Origin: Picosynechococcus sp. PCC 7002
GTDB lineage: Bacteria; Cyanobacteriota; Cyanobacteriia; Cyanobacteriales; MRBY01
Assembly: GCF_963860125.1 (NCBI RefSeq)
Contig: NZ_CAWLFA010000001.1
Coordinates: 1,054,001-1,118,000, forward strand
Length of the DNA: 64,000 nucleotides
Direction: 5' to 3'
The notes under the pieces are model-generated. The model made no database searches, was not told where the DNA came from, and worked only from the letters and a program-made list of their open reading frames with translations. This document shows, one piece after another, positions 51,424 through 60,271 of this stretch. How positions within the stretch are numbered: position 1 is the first letter of the stretch; every line of letters starts with the position of its first letter. The translations under genes were made by a program, and so were the position numbers.

Positions 51424-52014
51424 ATGCGCCCTAGTCTCCAAGCCGTTCCTACCCCTGCGTCTTTTGCGGATTTGCCCCTGGCCCAGCCCCCCGATGGTCA
51501 GCAGCTAGAGAATATTAAAAGTCATCTGGACTTGGTCTTATTGGCGTTGGAGTCCTTAGCGGGCCTGAGTTCAGAAGCGATGTTACAGGCGGCCAAAGAG
51601 CTAAATTTAGAGGCAGTCATCGGCGATCGCGTTACCTTATGGCGACTGCGACAGTCCAACCCCCTCCGGAAAAGTAGTGGGGGCCGCAAAAAATTAGACG
51701 TCGAAGAAGCCCGCTCTTTGGTGTTGATCATTTGCCATTTAGCCCGCCAACAGCAGGATGACATTCGCCGCGCCTGCGCTCTCCTGGAACAGATGACCGA
51801 ACAAGGCCAGGAACCCCACCGAGCCGCCCTTTTAGGGGATTACCTCGATAACTTTAGCAATACCTACCAAGAACGCATGGAGGAAGGGGAGGCGATCGCC
51901 TCGGCCTCTTTAGTGGGACTCGCCCTGAAATTACTGATTGATTTGCTGTTCTATGGGGCCAAAAATGGACATCGACGCCTCTGGTTAGCATTAATCGATC
52001 AAGGCAAAACCTAG
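51424..52014 (+). CDS. DUF3038 family protein
   Basis: 196-residue cytosolic protein of a cyanobacteria-specific family (DUF3038), unknown function. The core has LDLVLLALESLAGLSSEAML, VTLWRLRQSNPLRKSSGGRK and ALLGDYLDNFSNTYQERMEEG. Helical throughout. It is followed 75 nt later by a DUF4335 gene; the two families are regularly adjacent, so they likely act together. Confidence 0.85.
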   Translation: MRPSLQAVPTPASFADLPLAQPPDGQQLENIKSHLDLVLLALESLAGLSSEAMLQAAKELNLEAVIGDRVTLWRLRQSNPLRKSSGGRKKLDVEEARSLVLIICHLARQQQDDIRRACALLEQMTEQGQEPHRAALLGDYLDNFSNTYQERMEEGEAIASASLVGLALKLLIDLLFYGAKNGHRRLWLALIDQGKT

Positions 52015-52089
52015 AGACTTGACCTAAACTCCACCCTTGATTTTTTCTCTTTTTCACTCAATTCCCTCGTAGTTTGTTTTCGTTCTTAG

Positions 52090-53388
52090 ATGGTTCCTAT
52101 GCTCTCTCCCACCCTCACCCGTCGCTATACTCCCCCCACCTGTAGCCTGGAAGTGGCAGCGAAAACCTCGGCCCTCTCCCGGTGGACAGGGAAGCCGCTG
52201 ATTAAAGAATTGAATTTTGAGTTGAGTTTTGATGATCCGCGCCTTGGCCCCGACCAGCGCATCGTCATCAAAGGCGATCGCCCCCAATTGGATGCCCTCG
52301 CCACCGCCGTCAATGACTATGTCCAAGGGTTTCTCCAAGACCTCAGTCCCGACTTAGTATGGCTGCCCCAAGCCGCCTCTGTCTATGGCTACCACAACAC
52401 CCCTGGTCAGACCGTCGCCACCCTGCCCCAACCCCAGCTTGTCACCCAGGGGCTTTTGTCCCATACCCTCCACCTGGGTCGCCTAGCAACCAAGGAATCT
52501 GGCCCGACCCTCCAACTCAACGCCACCCAACTCCATGACCTGGCGGAGGCCCTCGAAACCTACCAGACGGACATGGTGGCCTTACCCAGCCTCACTGCTA
52601 GCCAACAACGCCGGACTGTCACTCGCTGGGGGGCGATCGCCGCGTCTTTTCTCCTCGTGGTGGGGATTAGTAACGCCGTTTGGCAACAGCAACAAATCCC
52701 GGAAACCAGTAGTGCCCTAAACCTCGAAGCTACGGATGAAGCGGGCAAGCAAGTAGAGCTTATCCCTCCGGATCCCCACGCTTCCTATACCTTCTCGCCG
52801 GTGCCATCCGCAGCCGATGCGCCCCTAGACGACCCACGGGTTGCCCCCCAAACCGTTGATCTGACTCAACCGACGCCGGGGGAAACCACGACTGCGAATC
52901 CGGCTCCCCCAGCCGCATCCCCCCCCAGTCCCCCTAGTAATGATCCGGCCCCGATCACGGCTACTGCCCCCAGGGAGAATACCAGTCTGAGCGTCGCTCC
53001 CAGCTTTGGGGGACAAATGGCCAGAACCACCGCTGCCGATCAAGCAGAACAATTTGCTGATGCGCCCCAGCAAGAGGCGATCGCCCTGTCTCCCGCTAAT
53101 GCCCCAAGGCTAAACCCTGAACAGCGAGTTGAACGTCATTTTCAAACCCAGTGGCAGAGTCCCGCTGACCTCGCTGAAGTGTTGGAATATCGTTTAAAGC
53201 TCAGTGAACAAGGGGCCATTGAAACGGTCTTTCCCATTGGTAAAGCCGCCGAACTTTATCAACCCCAACTTTCTTTTCTCTCTGTGGGTCGCAATGTTGG
53301 CGCTTCTTTTCCTGCTGAAAGTCGGACATTTCGCCTAGTGTTAAATCCCGATGGTCGTGTCCAGGCTTTTACCGAAGCGCCCCGCTAA
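52090..53388 (+). CDS. DUF4335 family membrane-anchored protein
   Basis: 432 residues. The N-terminal domain (about 1-165) has TRRYTPPTCSLEVAAKTSALSR and LSFDDPRLGPDQRIVIKGDR, the DUF4335 signature. One membrane span (about 179-197, GAIAASFLLVVGISNAVW) follows. Then a Pro/Ala-rich linker (about 220-330) leads to a C-terminal domain (about 340-432) with a TonB/VasK-like LSEQGAIETVFPIG stretch. It looks like a cytosolic domain tethered to a periplasmic one. Start ATG 52090 or 52099. Paired with DUF3038; role unknown. Confidence 0.82.
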   Translation: MVPMLSPTLTRRYTPPTCSLEVAAKTSALSRWTGKPLIKELNFELSFDDPRLGPDQRIVIKGDRPQLDALATAVNDYVQGFLQDLSPDLVWLPQAASVYGYHNTPGQTVATLPQPQLVTQGLLSHTLHLGRLATKESGPTLQLNATQLHDLAEALETYQTDMVALPSLTASQQRRTVTRWGAIAASFLLVVGISNAVWQQQQIPETSSALNLEATDEAGKQVELIPPDPHASYTFSPVPSAADAPLDDPRVAPQTVDLTQPTPGETTTANPAPPAASPPSPPSNDPAPITATAPRENTSLSVAPSFGGQMARTTAADQAEQFADAPQQEAIALSPANAPRLNPEQRVERHFQTQWQSPADLAEVLEYRLKLSEQGAIETVFPIGKAAELYQPQLSFLSVGRNVGASFPAESRTFRLVLNPDGRVQAFTEAPR

Positions 53389-53535
53389 AAACAGCCTTGG
53401 TAAAGGGGAAGTTAAATTCGCGATAAGCCCAAAGAAATACGCAAAAAAGCGGTCTTAGCTCCACTATGATCGTGAATAGGCGGGCATTGGCTCGTTTTTA
53501 GAAATTTATTTCGAGAGTTCAGAAGGAACTAAATC

Positions 53536-53910
53536 ATGATGGCGCATTTTGACTTATTTAGACATGACCACGACACCCAAGATTTCGCGGCGGGCACTGT
53601 AATTTTTAGCGCAGGCACCCCGGGCGATCTGCTCTACATTATCCAAACCGGGGAAGTGGAAATTCAGTTTCAAGGGCAACCCTTGAGTATCCTCGGTGAA
53701 GGGGAAGCTTTAGGAGAAATGGCCGTCATTGAGCCGGGTTCCCCCCGCAGTGCGACGGCGATCGCCAAAACGGATTGTCGCCTCGTGGTGATTGACCAAA
53801 AGCGATTTACGTTTCTCATCCAGCAAAATCCCTACTTTGCCATCGAAATCATGAAAACCTTAGCCGAGCGTTTAAGTCGCACGAACCAAAAGCTAGAGGC
53901 CCAGGGTTAG
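53536..53910 (+). CDS. Cyclic nucleotide-binding domain protein
   Basis: 124-residue stand-alone CAP_ED domain. GTVIFSAGTPGDLLYIIQTGEVEI and the phosphate-binding-cassette region GEGEALGEMAVIEPGSPRSATA, where the Arg of the cassette is present. There is no DNA-binding or channel domain, so it is probably a cAMP sensor module acting through a partner. ATG 53536 (next codon is also ATG), AAGGA upstream. Confidence 0.85.
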   Translation: MMAHFDLFRHDHDTQDFAAGTVIFSAGTPGDLLYIIQTGEVEIQFQGQPLSILGEGEALGEMAVIEPGSPRSATAIAKTDCRLVVIDQKRFTFLIQQNPYFAIEIMKTLAERLSRTNQKLEAQG

Positions 53911-54004
53911 GGACAGTCGTTAACAAAAGTGCCTTGCGGTTGGATCTCGCTGAGAAGATTCATTGGGAAAAGACGCTTAAATTCATCCCCTGGGAAATGG
54001 CAGA

Positions 54005-55738
54005 TCAGGGGGCACCACATTGGTAAACATCGCTGTAGTAGCCAGAAACCCAAACTTGTTCAGAAGCACGGCAGTTTGACAAAGGAATCGGTTCAAAGAT
54101 GTTGATCGACCATAATTCAAAGGGCGTTTGGGAAAATTGAGCGCTGATTCTGTCTAGATCGTCAGTGTAAGCTGCTGGCGTATTTTGTTTTGGTATAAAA
54201 GCAAAAAATACAGGACGTTCTAGGGTGCGTCGTTGCTGTTCCCAGGCGATCCCCATCATTTCGCCAATTTGCACGGTGCTTTCCCGGGGGAGCACCATCA
54301 GTACGGGTTGAGTTGCTGTTGCGAGTCGGTCAACGATTTTGTCGGGGTGGTAGTACTTTTGGTAGCCCCAATCATGAACGACGGTTAGGGCACTACAAAA
54401 ACTAATCAACACCATAAAGGCGATCGCCTTTGTCCCAGATTTCACCTGGGGAAACCGAGTCCCCATCGTTTCAACCCCTAGACAGCGAATATTCTCCCGC
54501 TGCCAAAAATAGCTCAGGCCAACGGCTCCCAAGAGAATTACCGCCGGAAAATACACAAAACTGTAACGGGCACCACGGGTAATATCGATGCCGAGGCCAA
54601 AACTGAGCACCCCAAAGAGCCCCCAGGCAGCCCCCACAAAACGACAAAGGAAAAATAACTCATCCTGAAACTGAGGCACTGTGCTCTGGGCCTTGATGCC
54701 TTGTCGCCACAGGATTAAAAAACGAATACCCACCACAATCATCACCGCACCACAGACAATCACCGTCGGCAAAAAATCCACCTCGATGGGCAAAAGCATC
54801 ACCATCGTGACAACGGTAGCCAACAACTGAAAGACCGGACTGAGCCACGCTAACCAATCACTGCGATCGAGGCGAATCCAGGCGGTCATACTGGTGCCAT
54901 AGCTGTCGGGGAGTACCTGGGTTTTCCAGATCAGCCCCAGAAGCCCCACCGTCACGATGATTGTGCCTAAACGCCACCATTGCTTCGGAATCGGATATTT
55001 GCGGTGGGCCACCATCCACCACCCCAGGGCGATCGCCTCGGCCAGAAGCGTCAGAACAAAAAAGTAATGCACTAACAGCCCCGCCCCACAGAGGACAATC
55101 CCCACAAAAACTTGCCCCCAGGACAACGCCTGCCGGGTCTTAATTTGGCGCAGTACTAGGAAACTAAATCCCAAGGAAGCGATCACAAACAGACCAATTA
55201 ATGTATAGTGACGAGCTTCCTGGGCCAAGTAAATATCAAAGGGCGAAAAAGCCATCAAAGCCGCCGTAAGTTGGGCAATTTTTTCCGATTGAAAGAGCCA
55301 CTTTGCCAAACCATAAAGCGCTCCAATGCCTAACAAACTAAGCAGCACCGAGAGGAGACGCACCCCATCAATGGAAATGTAACCCCCCATCTCTAGGGGA
55401 AATAGGCGCTGCCAGAGGTTAACCACCATGAAATACAACGGCGGGTGGTTATCGTAATGGATCAAAAAATGGGCCGCTTCAGTGACGCCTTGGTCTGGGT
55501 AGCCGAGCAGTGGCGCTAAAAGCTCTTTCCCCGTGAGAATTTCATCGTAGGGCAGTTGATTATAATTTTCGGCGCGACTGTAGAGGAGGGTCGCAAATTC
55601 ATCGGTCCAAGGGGGTTTTGCACCAAGGTTTGTCAGGCGAATAATCCCGCCTAAAATCACCCAAAACCATAATAAAAAAACGGGCAACGTTTTGCTTGAA
55701 ATAATATTTTTTGGGGAGGTATTTAAAAAGAATTGCAA
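54005..55738 (-). CDS. GT39-type membrane glycosyltransferase
   Basis: About 577 residues, many membrane spans. It looks like the ArnT/PMT group that uses polyprenyl-phosphate sugars: an early Asp-Glu in PPWTDEFATLLYSR (about residue 46) after the first span, and DNHPPLYFMVVNLWQRLFP. Acceptor and sugar unknown. The start is uncertain: the frame opens at a TTG (55738), there is no strong Shine-Dalgarno and no earlier ATG, and a TTG near residue 18 is also possible. It is a single gene with no glycan cluster around it. Confidence 0.8.
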   Translation of the reverse strand: MQFFLNTSPKNIISSKTLPVFLLWFWVILGGIIRLTNLGAKPPWTDEFATLLYSRAENYNQLPYDEILTGKELLAPLLGYPDQGVTEAAHFLIHYDNHPPLYFMVVNLWQRLFPLEMGGYISIDGVRLLSVLLSLLGIGALYGLAKWLFQSEKIAQLTAALMAFSPFDIYLAQEARHYTLIGLFVIASLGFSFLVLRQIKTRQALSWGQVFVGIVLCGAGLLVHYFFVLTLLAEAIALGWWMVAHRKYPIPKQWWRLGTIIVTVGLLGLIWKTQVLPDSYGTSMTAWIRLDRSDWLAWLSPVFQLLATVVTMVMLLPIEVDFLPTVIVCGAVMIVVGIRFLILWRQGIKAQSTVPQFQDELFFLCRFVGAAWGLFGVLSFGLGIDITRGARYSFVYFPAVILLGAVGLSYFWQRENIRCLGVETMGTRFPQVKSGTKAIAFMVLISFCSALTVVHDWGYQKYYHPDKIVDRLATATQPVLMVLPRESTVQIGEMMGIAWEQQRRTLERPVFFAFIPKQNTPAAYTDDLDRISAQFSQTPFELWSINIFEPIPLSNCRASEQVWVSGYYSDVYQCGAP

Positions 55739-55940
55739 CTTAAAAATAAAGCCTTAACTAAAATGAACGGCAAGGGGATGCAACCCCAGGGGAGTCTTTG
55801 TCTTCTCGCAATGGTGAACGATATTAACAGACCGCAGCGATAATTTCGACGATGGCAGAAGCGTGACAAAACTTGTTAGGATGTGGTTTTTATCCATTAA
55901 AATCCTTTTGTTTTTTTACCATGGAGGTTACGAGTGAGTC

Positions 55941-56483
55941 ATGAAGTCCCAATCCCCCGAAGCGCTACTATTAGTGGATGGTTATAACGTCATTGGTGCT
56001 TGGCAGGAGCTTAAGGCAACCCGCGATCGCCATGGCCTTGAGATGGCACGGGACGAATTGATTGAAGTTTTAATTAACTACGCCTCCCACAACTGCTACC
56101 GGACAAAAGTCGTTTTTGACGCCCATTACCAGCAGACCCCTAGCCAAGAAGAAGAACATACGCAATTTGTTTCCGCTTACTACACTGCTTTCTCGGAAAC
56201 TGCCGATACTTACATCGAAAAAGCCTGTGCCGCTTTTCAGCACGACTATAATACGCCCCGACGGGTAATTGTGGTGACCTCTGACCAGGCCCAACGGCAT
56301 ACGGTGGTGGGTTATGGGGCGGAATGGATGTCTTCTTTAAAGTTGCAATCGGATGTGGCCGCCGCCAATCGGCGTTCCCGGGATCATCGCAAACGTCAAC
56401 GCCAGCAGCGACGGGGGCAACTCTTGAATAGCCTTGATCCGAAAACCCAACAGATTTTACGTCAGTTACGCCACGGCCTCTAG
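55941..56483 (+). CDS. NYN-domain ribonuclease (YacP/Rae1-like)
   Basis: 180 residues. The start reads LLLVDGYNVIGAWQELKATR, the family's metal-binding Asp at D18-type position, followed by KVVFDAH and VIVVTSDQAQRH. The C-terminus is strongly basic (RRSRDHRKRQRQQRRGQ), suited to RNA or ribosome contact. Relatives cleave mRNA on ribosomes or mature tRNA/rRNA; the substrate here is unknown. ATG 55941 has GGAGG 13 nt upstream. Confidence 0.85.
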   Translation: MKSQSPEALLLVDGYNVIGAWQELKATRDRHGLEMARDELIEVLINYASHNCYRTKVVFDAHYQQTPSQEEEHTQFVSAYYTAFSETADTYIEKACAAFQHDYNTPRRVIVVTSDQAQRHTVVGYGAEWMSSLKLQSDVAAANRRSRDHRKRQRQQRRGQLLNSLDPKTQQILRQLRHGL

Positions 56484-56487
56484 GGTT

Positions 56488-57159
56488 TCAAGGTTTCAAA
56501 AAAAGGCGATCGCCAAGCCGACGATAAACGCGATAGACCGTGCGTACTTGGTCTAAAAAAGCATAGGGTATTTTTAATTTGAGACCAGCAATCAGGGGTC
56601 GATACAGGCAATAATAGGCCCGTTTAAGATCTTTCCAGGCATAACAGGGCTCTGGTTTGAGGAAGTCGGAAATATCTACCACAAGTCCCCGACCATCGAC
56701 CCCCAACATCACATTTTTCCCGTGGACATCATGGGGATTAAGGCCCTGGGCATAGACATAATCCAAGGCTTGATCAATATCTTCAATAACTTTTCTCGGA
56801 ATTGGAATCCCCCGGTGGGCACAGTCGTAGAGGGTCGTGCCATGCAAACGCCGCAGCACTAAAATGCCATCCTTGGCGTAATAACATTCCGAAAACGCAG
56901 CATGGGTCCCTAGGCGACGATAAACTTCCACTTCTGCGGCAAATCCTTCCCGGTGGGGGGCATAGACCTTTACTACCCACGCCGGAAAGTCAGGATGGGC
57001 GACAACCGCAGCATAGTTCCCGGTGCCCACGCAATACCAAGGGCTGGGACAATGGCGCACGATCACAGGATGGTGGGGATGCTCGCTGGTGAGATCGAGG
57101 TGGGGTCGGAGTTCCTGTTCGAGGCGATCGCAAAAAACTTGGAGTCGAGATTGAGCCAT
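56488..57159 (-). CDS. Atypical Ser/Thr kinase-like protein
   Basis: 223 residues with protein-kinase fold landmarks but unusual residues. Glycine-rich loop GTGNYAAV (45-52), lysine K64 in WVVKVYAP, catalytic-loop-like HDVHGKNV (143-150), and DISDF (162-166) where DFG is expected. The short size (no full C-lobe) resembles RIO/Bud32-type or lipopolysaccharide kinases. Activity cannot be predicted. It starts 7 nt from the GNAT stop, with its Shine-Dalgarno (AAAGG) inside the gap, so the two are coupled. Confidence 0.7.
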   Translation of the reverse strand: MAQSRLQVFCDRLEQELRPHLDLTSEHPHHPVIVRHCPSPWYCVGTGNYAAVVAHPDFPAWVVKVYAPHREGFAAEVEVYRRLGTHAAFSECYYAKDGILVLRRLHGTTLYDCAHRGIPIPRKVIEDIDQALDYVYAQGLNPHDVHGKNVMLGVDGRGLVVDISDFLKPEPCYAWKDLKRAYYCLYRPLIAGLKLKIPYAFLDQVRTVYRVYRRLGDRLFLKP

Positions 57160-57166
57160 AGATCCT

Positions 57167-57619
57167 TTAGGGGAGGATTTTTCGCATCAAGATTGCATGG
57201 GGCTGGTAAGTGAGGCTTTGGTAAAAGCTCTGGGCCGTTTGGTTATTCGTAAAGACCTGGAGGGTGATTTGGCGATCGCCTTTGGTTTTCGCGTACCGTT
57301 CCGCTGTGGCCATAAGCGCCGAACCCAGCCCCCGACGGCGATACTCCGGCATCACATACAACAGAAAAATATGACTGTGGCGATCGCCGCTAATCTGATC
57401 AACACTATTGCCCAGCCAGAGACAACCCACCACTTGCTCCGTTTCTGTCCGTACCCACCAGAGGGGCGTATCCACTGTGAAGTAATGGTTCAAGGTTGTA
57501 CGGAGGTGATCGAAGCCCGTTTCCGGATAAAGTTCCTGGTAACTGCGGTGCAAAAACTTTAACAATAACGGTCGGTCGATCATCGCACCCCGTCTCAGAG
57601 AAAAGCCCGCTGGTAGCAT
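57167..57619 (-). CDS. GNAT family N-acetyltransferase
   Basis: 150 residues. The acetyl-CoA loop is RRRGLG (about residue 96-101) in LLYVMPEYRRRGLGSALMAT, and the C-terminal AQSFYQSLTYQPHAI is typical of the fold. The substrate is unknown. ATG 57619, three nt after the small membrane-peptide gene; coupled to the kinase-like gene downstream. Confidence 0.88.
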   Translation of the reverse strand: MLPAGFSLRRGAMIDRPLLLKFLHRSYQELYPETGFDHLRTTLNHYFTVDTPLWWVRTETEQVVGCLWLGNSVDQISGDRHSHIFLLYVMPEYRRRGLGSALMATAERYAKTKGDRQITLQVFTNNQTAQSFYQSLTYQPHAILMRKILP

Positions 57620-57622
57620 GAC

Positions 57623-57757
57623 CTAGCCCAAAAAACCAATGGGTGCTGGGGCGAGCATATCGGTGGGGAGAAAAATCCGGGCGCTGACAATCCCTAAAGC
57701 CAAGAGGAAGACCAGCAAAATTAAGAACGGCAGAATCTGTTGACGAAATAAGTCCAT
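57623..57757 (-). CDS. 44-residue single-span membrane peptide
   Basis: Starts MDLFRQQILPFLILLVF, continues LLALGIVSARIFLPTDMLAP and ends APIGFLG. One membrane helix at about residues 9-29, then a short tail. The size and layout resemble small photosynthetic-complex subunits, but I do not recognise it as a known Psb, Psa or Ndh subunit. It leads the three-gene minus-strand run (peptide, GNAT, kinase-like), 3 nt before the GNAT start, which argues that it is translated. Confidence 0.65.
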   Translation of the reverse strand: MDLFRQQILPFLILLVFLLALGIVSARIFLPTDMLAPAPIGFLG

Positions 57758-57848
57758 AGGTGGCGATCCCAAACAACACATAGAAAATATCTCTGTCAGT
57801 GTAACCTCTCCCCTTGGCATAATGGAATCTGTGCCAAATTGAGTATCC

Positions 57849-58907
57849 ATGACCATTGCCATGACCCCCCTTTTGCAATACCACCAGCACCAAGGCTTTC
57901 CTTTAACAGCTTCCGGTGAGGCCGTTGTAACCTTTGGGAACGACGCCGACATTTCCCAAGATTTCAGCAATGGCTGTTTGCTCTATGACCAAAGCCATTG
58001 GGGTCTCCTCAACTTTACGGGCGCTGACCGTCAACGCTACCTCCACAACCAAAGCACTAATCAAATCCAGCAGCTTCAATCGGGCCAAAGCTGTGACACT
58101 GTCCTCGTTAATTCCACGGCCCGCACCATCGATCTCGCCACGGTGCATATTCTGGATGATGCCCTCTGGGTGCAGGTCTCGCCCCAGAAAAAAACCTTTC
58201 TCCTAGAATGGTTTGATCGGTTTCTCTTTCCGATGGACAAAGTAGAAATTAGTGATCTTTCTGGGCAGTTTAATATTCTGTCTTTGATGGGTGTTCAGGC
58301 CAAAGAAATTCTCGAAAAACTCACTGGCGTAACCTTAGCTGACTTTCCGGCTGGTGGTCATCAATTTCTAGAAATCCAGGGACAAAACATTCTCTGTGCG
58401 ACGGGGAACAGTTTGAAATTACCGGGCTATACCCTGTATATTCCCGCCGAGGCTGGTGTCGAAATTTGGCAAGCTCTGATGAATTTAGGAATGATCCCCT
58501 GTGGCGAAGCAGCCTGGGAGAAACTTCGCATTCACCAAGGCAGACCCGCCCCCGACCAAGAACTCACCGAAGATTATAATCCCCTGGAAGCAGGGCTTTG
58601 GGATTGTATTTCCTTTGATAAAGGCTGCTACATTGGCCAGGAAACCATTGCCCGCCTCAATACCTACAAAGGCGTTAAACAGCGCCTCTTTGGGATTCAA
58701 CTTTCTGCCCCCGTAGCAGTCCCTTGCAAAATTTTTGTGGGTGAAGAACGGGCTGGCGTCATCACCAGTATTGACCCGGATAACACCTTTGCCCTTGGTT
58801 ATGTCCGTACGAAAGTGGGTGGAGAAGAGTTAGAAGTGACAGTAGGAGAAGTGACTGGAAAAGTCGTCGCGGTTCCCTATGTGACCCATGCTTACCCCGA
58901 ACCCTAG
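57849..58907 (+). CDS. YgfZ/GcvT-domain folate-binding protein
   Basis: 352 residues. The YgfZ signature is KGCYIGQETIARLNTYKGV (about residues 257-275), where Cys is needed for the family's function; the N-terminal half has the GcvT-like fold (RQRYLHNQSTNQI). YgfZ binds tetrahydrofolate and helps Fe-S cluster proteins such as the tRNA thiolase MiaB. Start ATG 57849; it is divergent from the peptide gene. Confidence 0.92.
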   Translation: MTIAMTPLLQYHQHQGFPLTASGEAVVTFGNDADISQDFSNGCLLYDQSHWGLLNFTGADRQRYLHNQSTNQIQQLQSGQSCDTVLVNSTARTIDLATVHILDDALWVQVSPQKKTFLLEWFDRFLFPMDKVEISDLSGQFNILSLMGVQAKEILEKLTGVTLADFPAGGHQFLEIQGQNILCATGNSLKLPGYTLYIPAEAGVEIWQALMNLGMIPCGEAAWEKLRIHQGRPAPDQELTEDYNPLEAGLWDCISFDKGCYIGQETIARLNTYKGVKQRLFGIQLSAPVAVPCKIFVGEERAGVITSIDPDNTFALGYVRTKVGGEELEVTVGEVTGKVVAVPYVTHAYPEP

Positions 58908-58926
58908 GGAACCGTCTTTGGTTGCT

Positions 58927-59730
58927 TTATTCGTCTAAAAAGATGAAGCTGCCGCCCCAGGAGCCATAGTCGGCAGTAACTACGCCATTGCGATCGCCGC
59001 CGGTGTAGCTGTCCTGACCGGGGGCAATTTCGATGGTGATCGGGCCGCCCGTAGCTAGGTCAATTTCTCCGGCATGGACTGCCGCCACACAGATTGCGGA
59101 ATCGTTGGTGTAAATATCTGTCCCCCAGACCGAGGCCCCTAGTTCACCGTTGGGTGGGCAATTGAAACTGTAGCGATCGCCAACATTTTCGGCAATCCCG
59201 AAGGAGCCTGGGGTCGAATCCCACTGGATATTCGGCGTTGTCGCCGCAGCACTGTCACTAGCCTCCGGAAAACGGAAGCTCCCATCCCAAGCGCCGTAGT
59301 CACGACTGGTCACTGCATTTTGTTGACTGCCGGTGTAGAGGTCTTGGCCCGCGAGGATTTCTAAAGTTAAATTCCCCCCGGTCTCTGCGGCGAATAGACC
59401 TGCATGGACGGCGGCGGCACAAATGGACGAATCGCTGGTGTAAACACCCGTGCCCCAAATCCTTTGGCTGGGATCCCCCGGCGGACAGGAAAACTCGAAG
59501 GTCTGTCCCACCTGGTCTTGGATTTCGAGGCTAACGGGGCTTGCTTCCCATTCCAGGGCGGTGAATTGGAGGGTTGGGGGCGACGCTGGGGTTTCCGGTG
59601 CTGCTTCTGGGGTCGCAACAGTTCCGCCCCCAGTGGCGTTAGATTCTGGGGTGGTGTTGTTTTGGGTACAGGCGCCCAGGGAAAAAGCCAGGGCGATCGC
59701 CCCGAAAAAATAAGTCGTAGATTGCATCAT
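58927..59730 (-). CDS. LCCL-domain lipoprotein
   Basis: 267 residues. A lipobox LGAC (Cys about residue 21) marks a lipoprotein. A Pro/Thr/Ala linker (about 22-55) is followed by two LCCL domains (about 60-155 and 165-265), each with GTxxYTxDSSICxAAVHAG, GGxxTLEI and YGxWxGSFxF. The two repeats share about half their residues and each keeps two Cys. LCCL domains are known from animal proteins, plant-pathogen effectors and some bacteria; the ligand is unknown. Start ATG 59730 or 59727. Confidence 0.88.
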   Translation of the reverse strand: MMQSTTYFFGAIALAFSLGACTQNNTTPESNATGGGTVATPEAAPETPASPPTLQFTALEWEASPVSLEIQDQVGQTFEFSCPPGDPSQRIWGTGVYTSDSSICAAAVHAGLFAAETGGNLTLEILAGQDLYTGSQQNAVTSRDYGAWDGSFRFPEASDSAAATTPNIQWDSTPGSFGIAENVGDRYSFNCPPNGELGASVWGTDIYTNDSAICVAAVHAGEIDLATGGPITIEIAPGQDSYTGGDRNGVVTADYGSWGGSFIFLDE

Positions 59731-59794
59731 GAAGCTTAGAAATAAGAAGAGATTCGCTATGTCCTAGTTTAGGGATGGGGGTCAGGATCTGGGT

Positions 59795-60250
59795 CTAGGC
59801 CAGTTGGCTATTGGCAAAAAAGGCGATCGCAATGCCCAAGGAAAGCCCCACAAACACTTGCACGGGTGTGTGACCGAGTAATTCCTTGAGCCGTTCGTCA
59901 CTAAATTCTTTTTCCTGGAACATATCGTCAATAATCTGGTTGAGAATGCGCGCCTGCTTACCCGCAGCTTGACGCACTCCGGCGGCATCGTACATCACAA
60001 TCACCGCAAATAAACAGGCGATCGCAAACTCGGAGCTATCCCATCCTTTCGCCTGACCAACCCCTGTCGCTAAAGCTCCCACCAGAGCAGAGTGGGCACT
60101 GGGCATCCCCCCAGCACTAAAGAGGGAACGGAGGCTGGTTTTTTTATAACGAATCAAATCAATGGGAATTTTAAGCAACTGTGCCGTAATGCAGGCCACT
60201 AATGCCACAATCAGGATGTGATTTTGGAAAACTGCGCTGAAATTATCCAT
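59795..60250 (-). CDS. Divergent PAP2 (DUF212) membrane protein
   Basis: 151 residues with four predicted spans. SAGGMPSAHSALVGALATGVG (about 46-66), the PAP2-like phosphatase signature with the catalytic His in PSAH, and YDAAGVRQAAGKQARILN. The family is related to vanadium-dependent haloperoxidase and phosphatidate-phosphatase-like enzymes; substrate unknown. It is 21 nt downstream of crtE, so it may be in the same operon. Confidence 0.88.
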   Translation of the reverse strand: MDNFSAVFQNHILIVALVACITAQLLKIPIDLIRYKKTSLRSLFSAGGMPSAHSALVGALATGVGQAKGWDSSEFAIACLFAVIVMYDAAGVRQAAGKQARILNQIIDDMFQEKEFSDERLKELLGHTPVQVFVGLSLGIAIAFFANSQLA

Positions 60251-60271
60251 GGTGCTTGGCCGTGACGCGGG

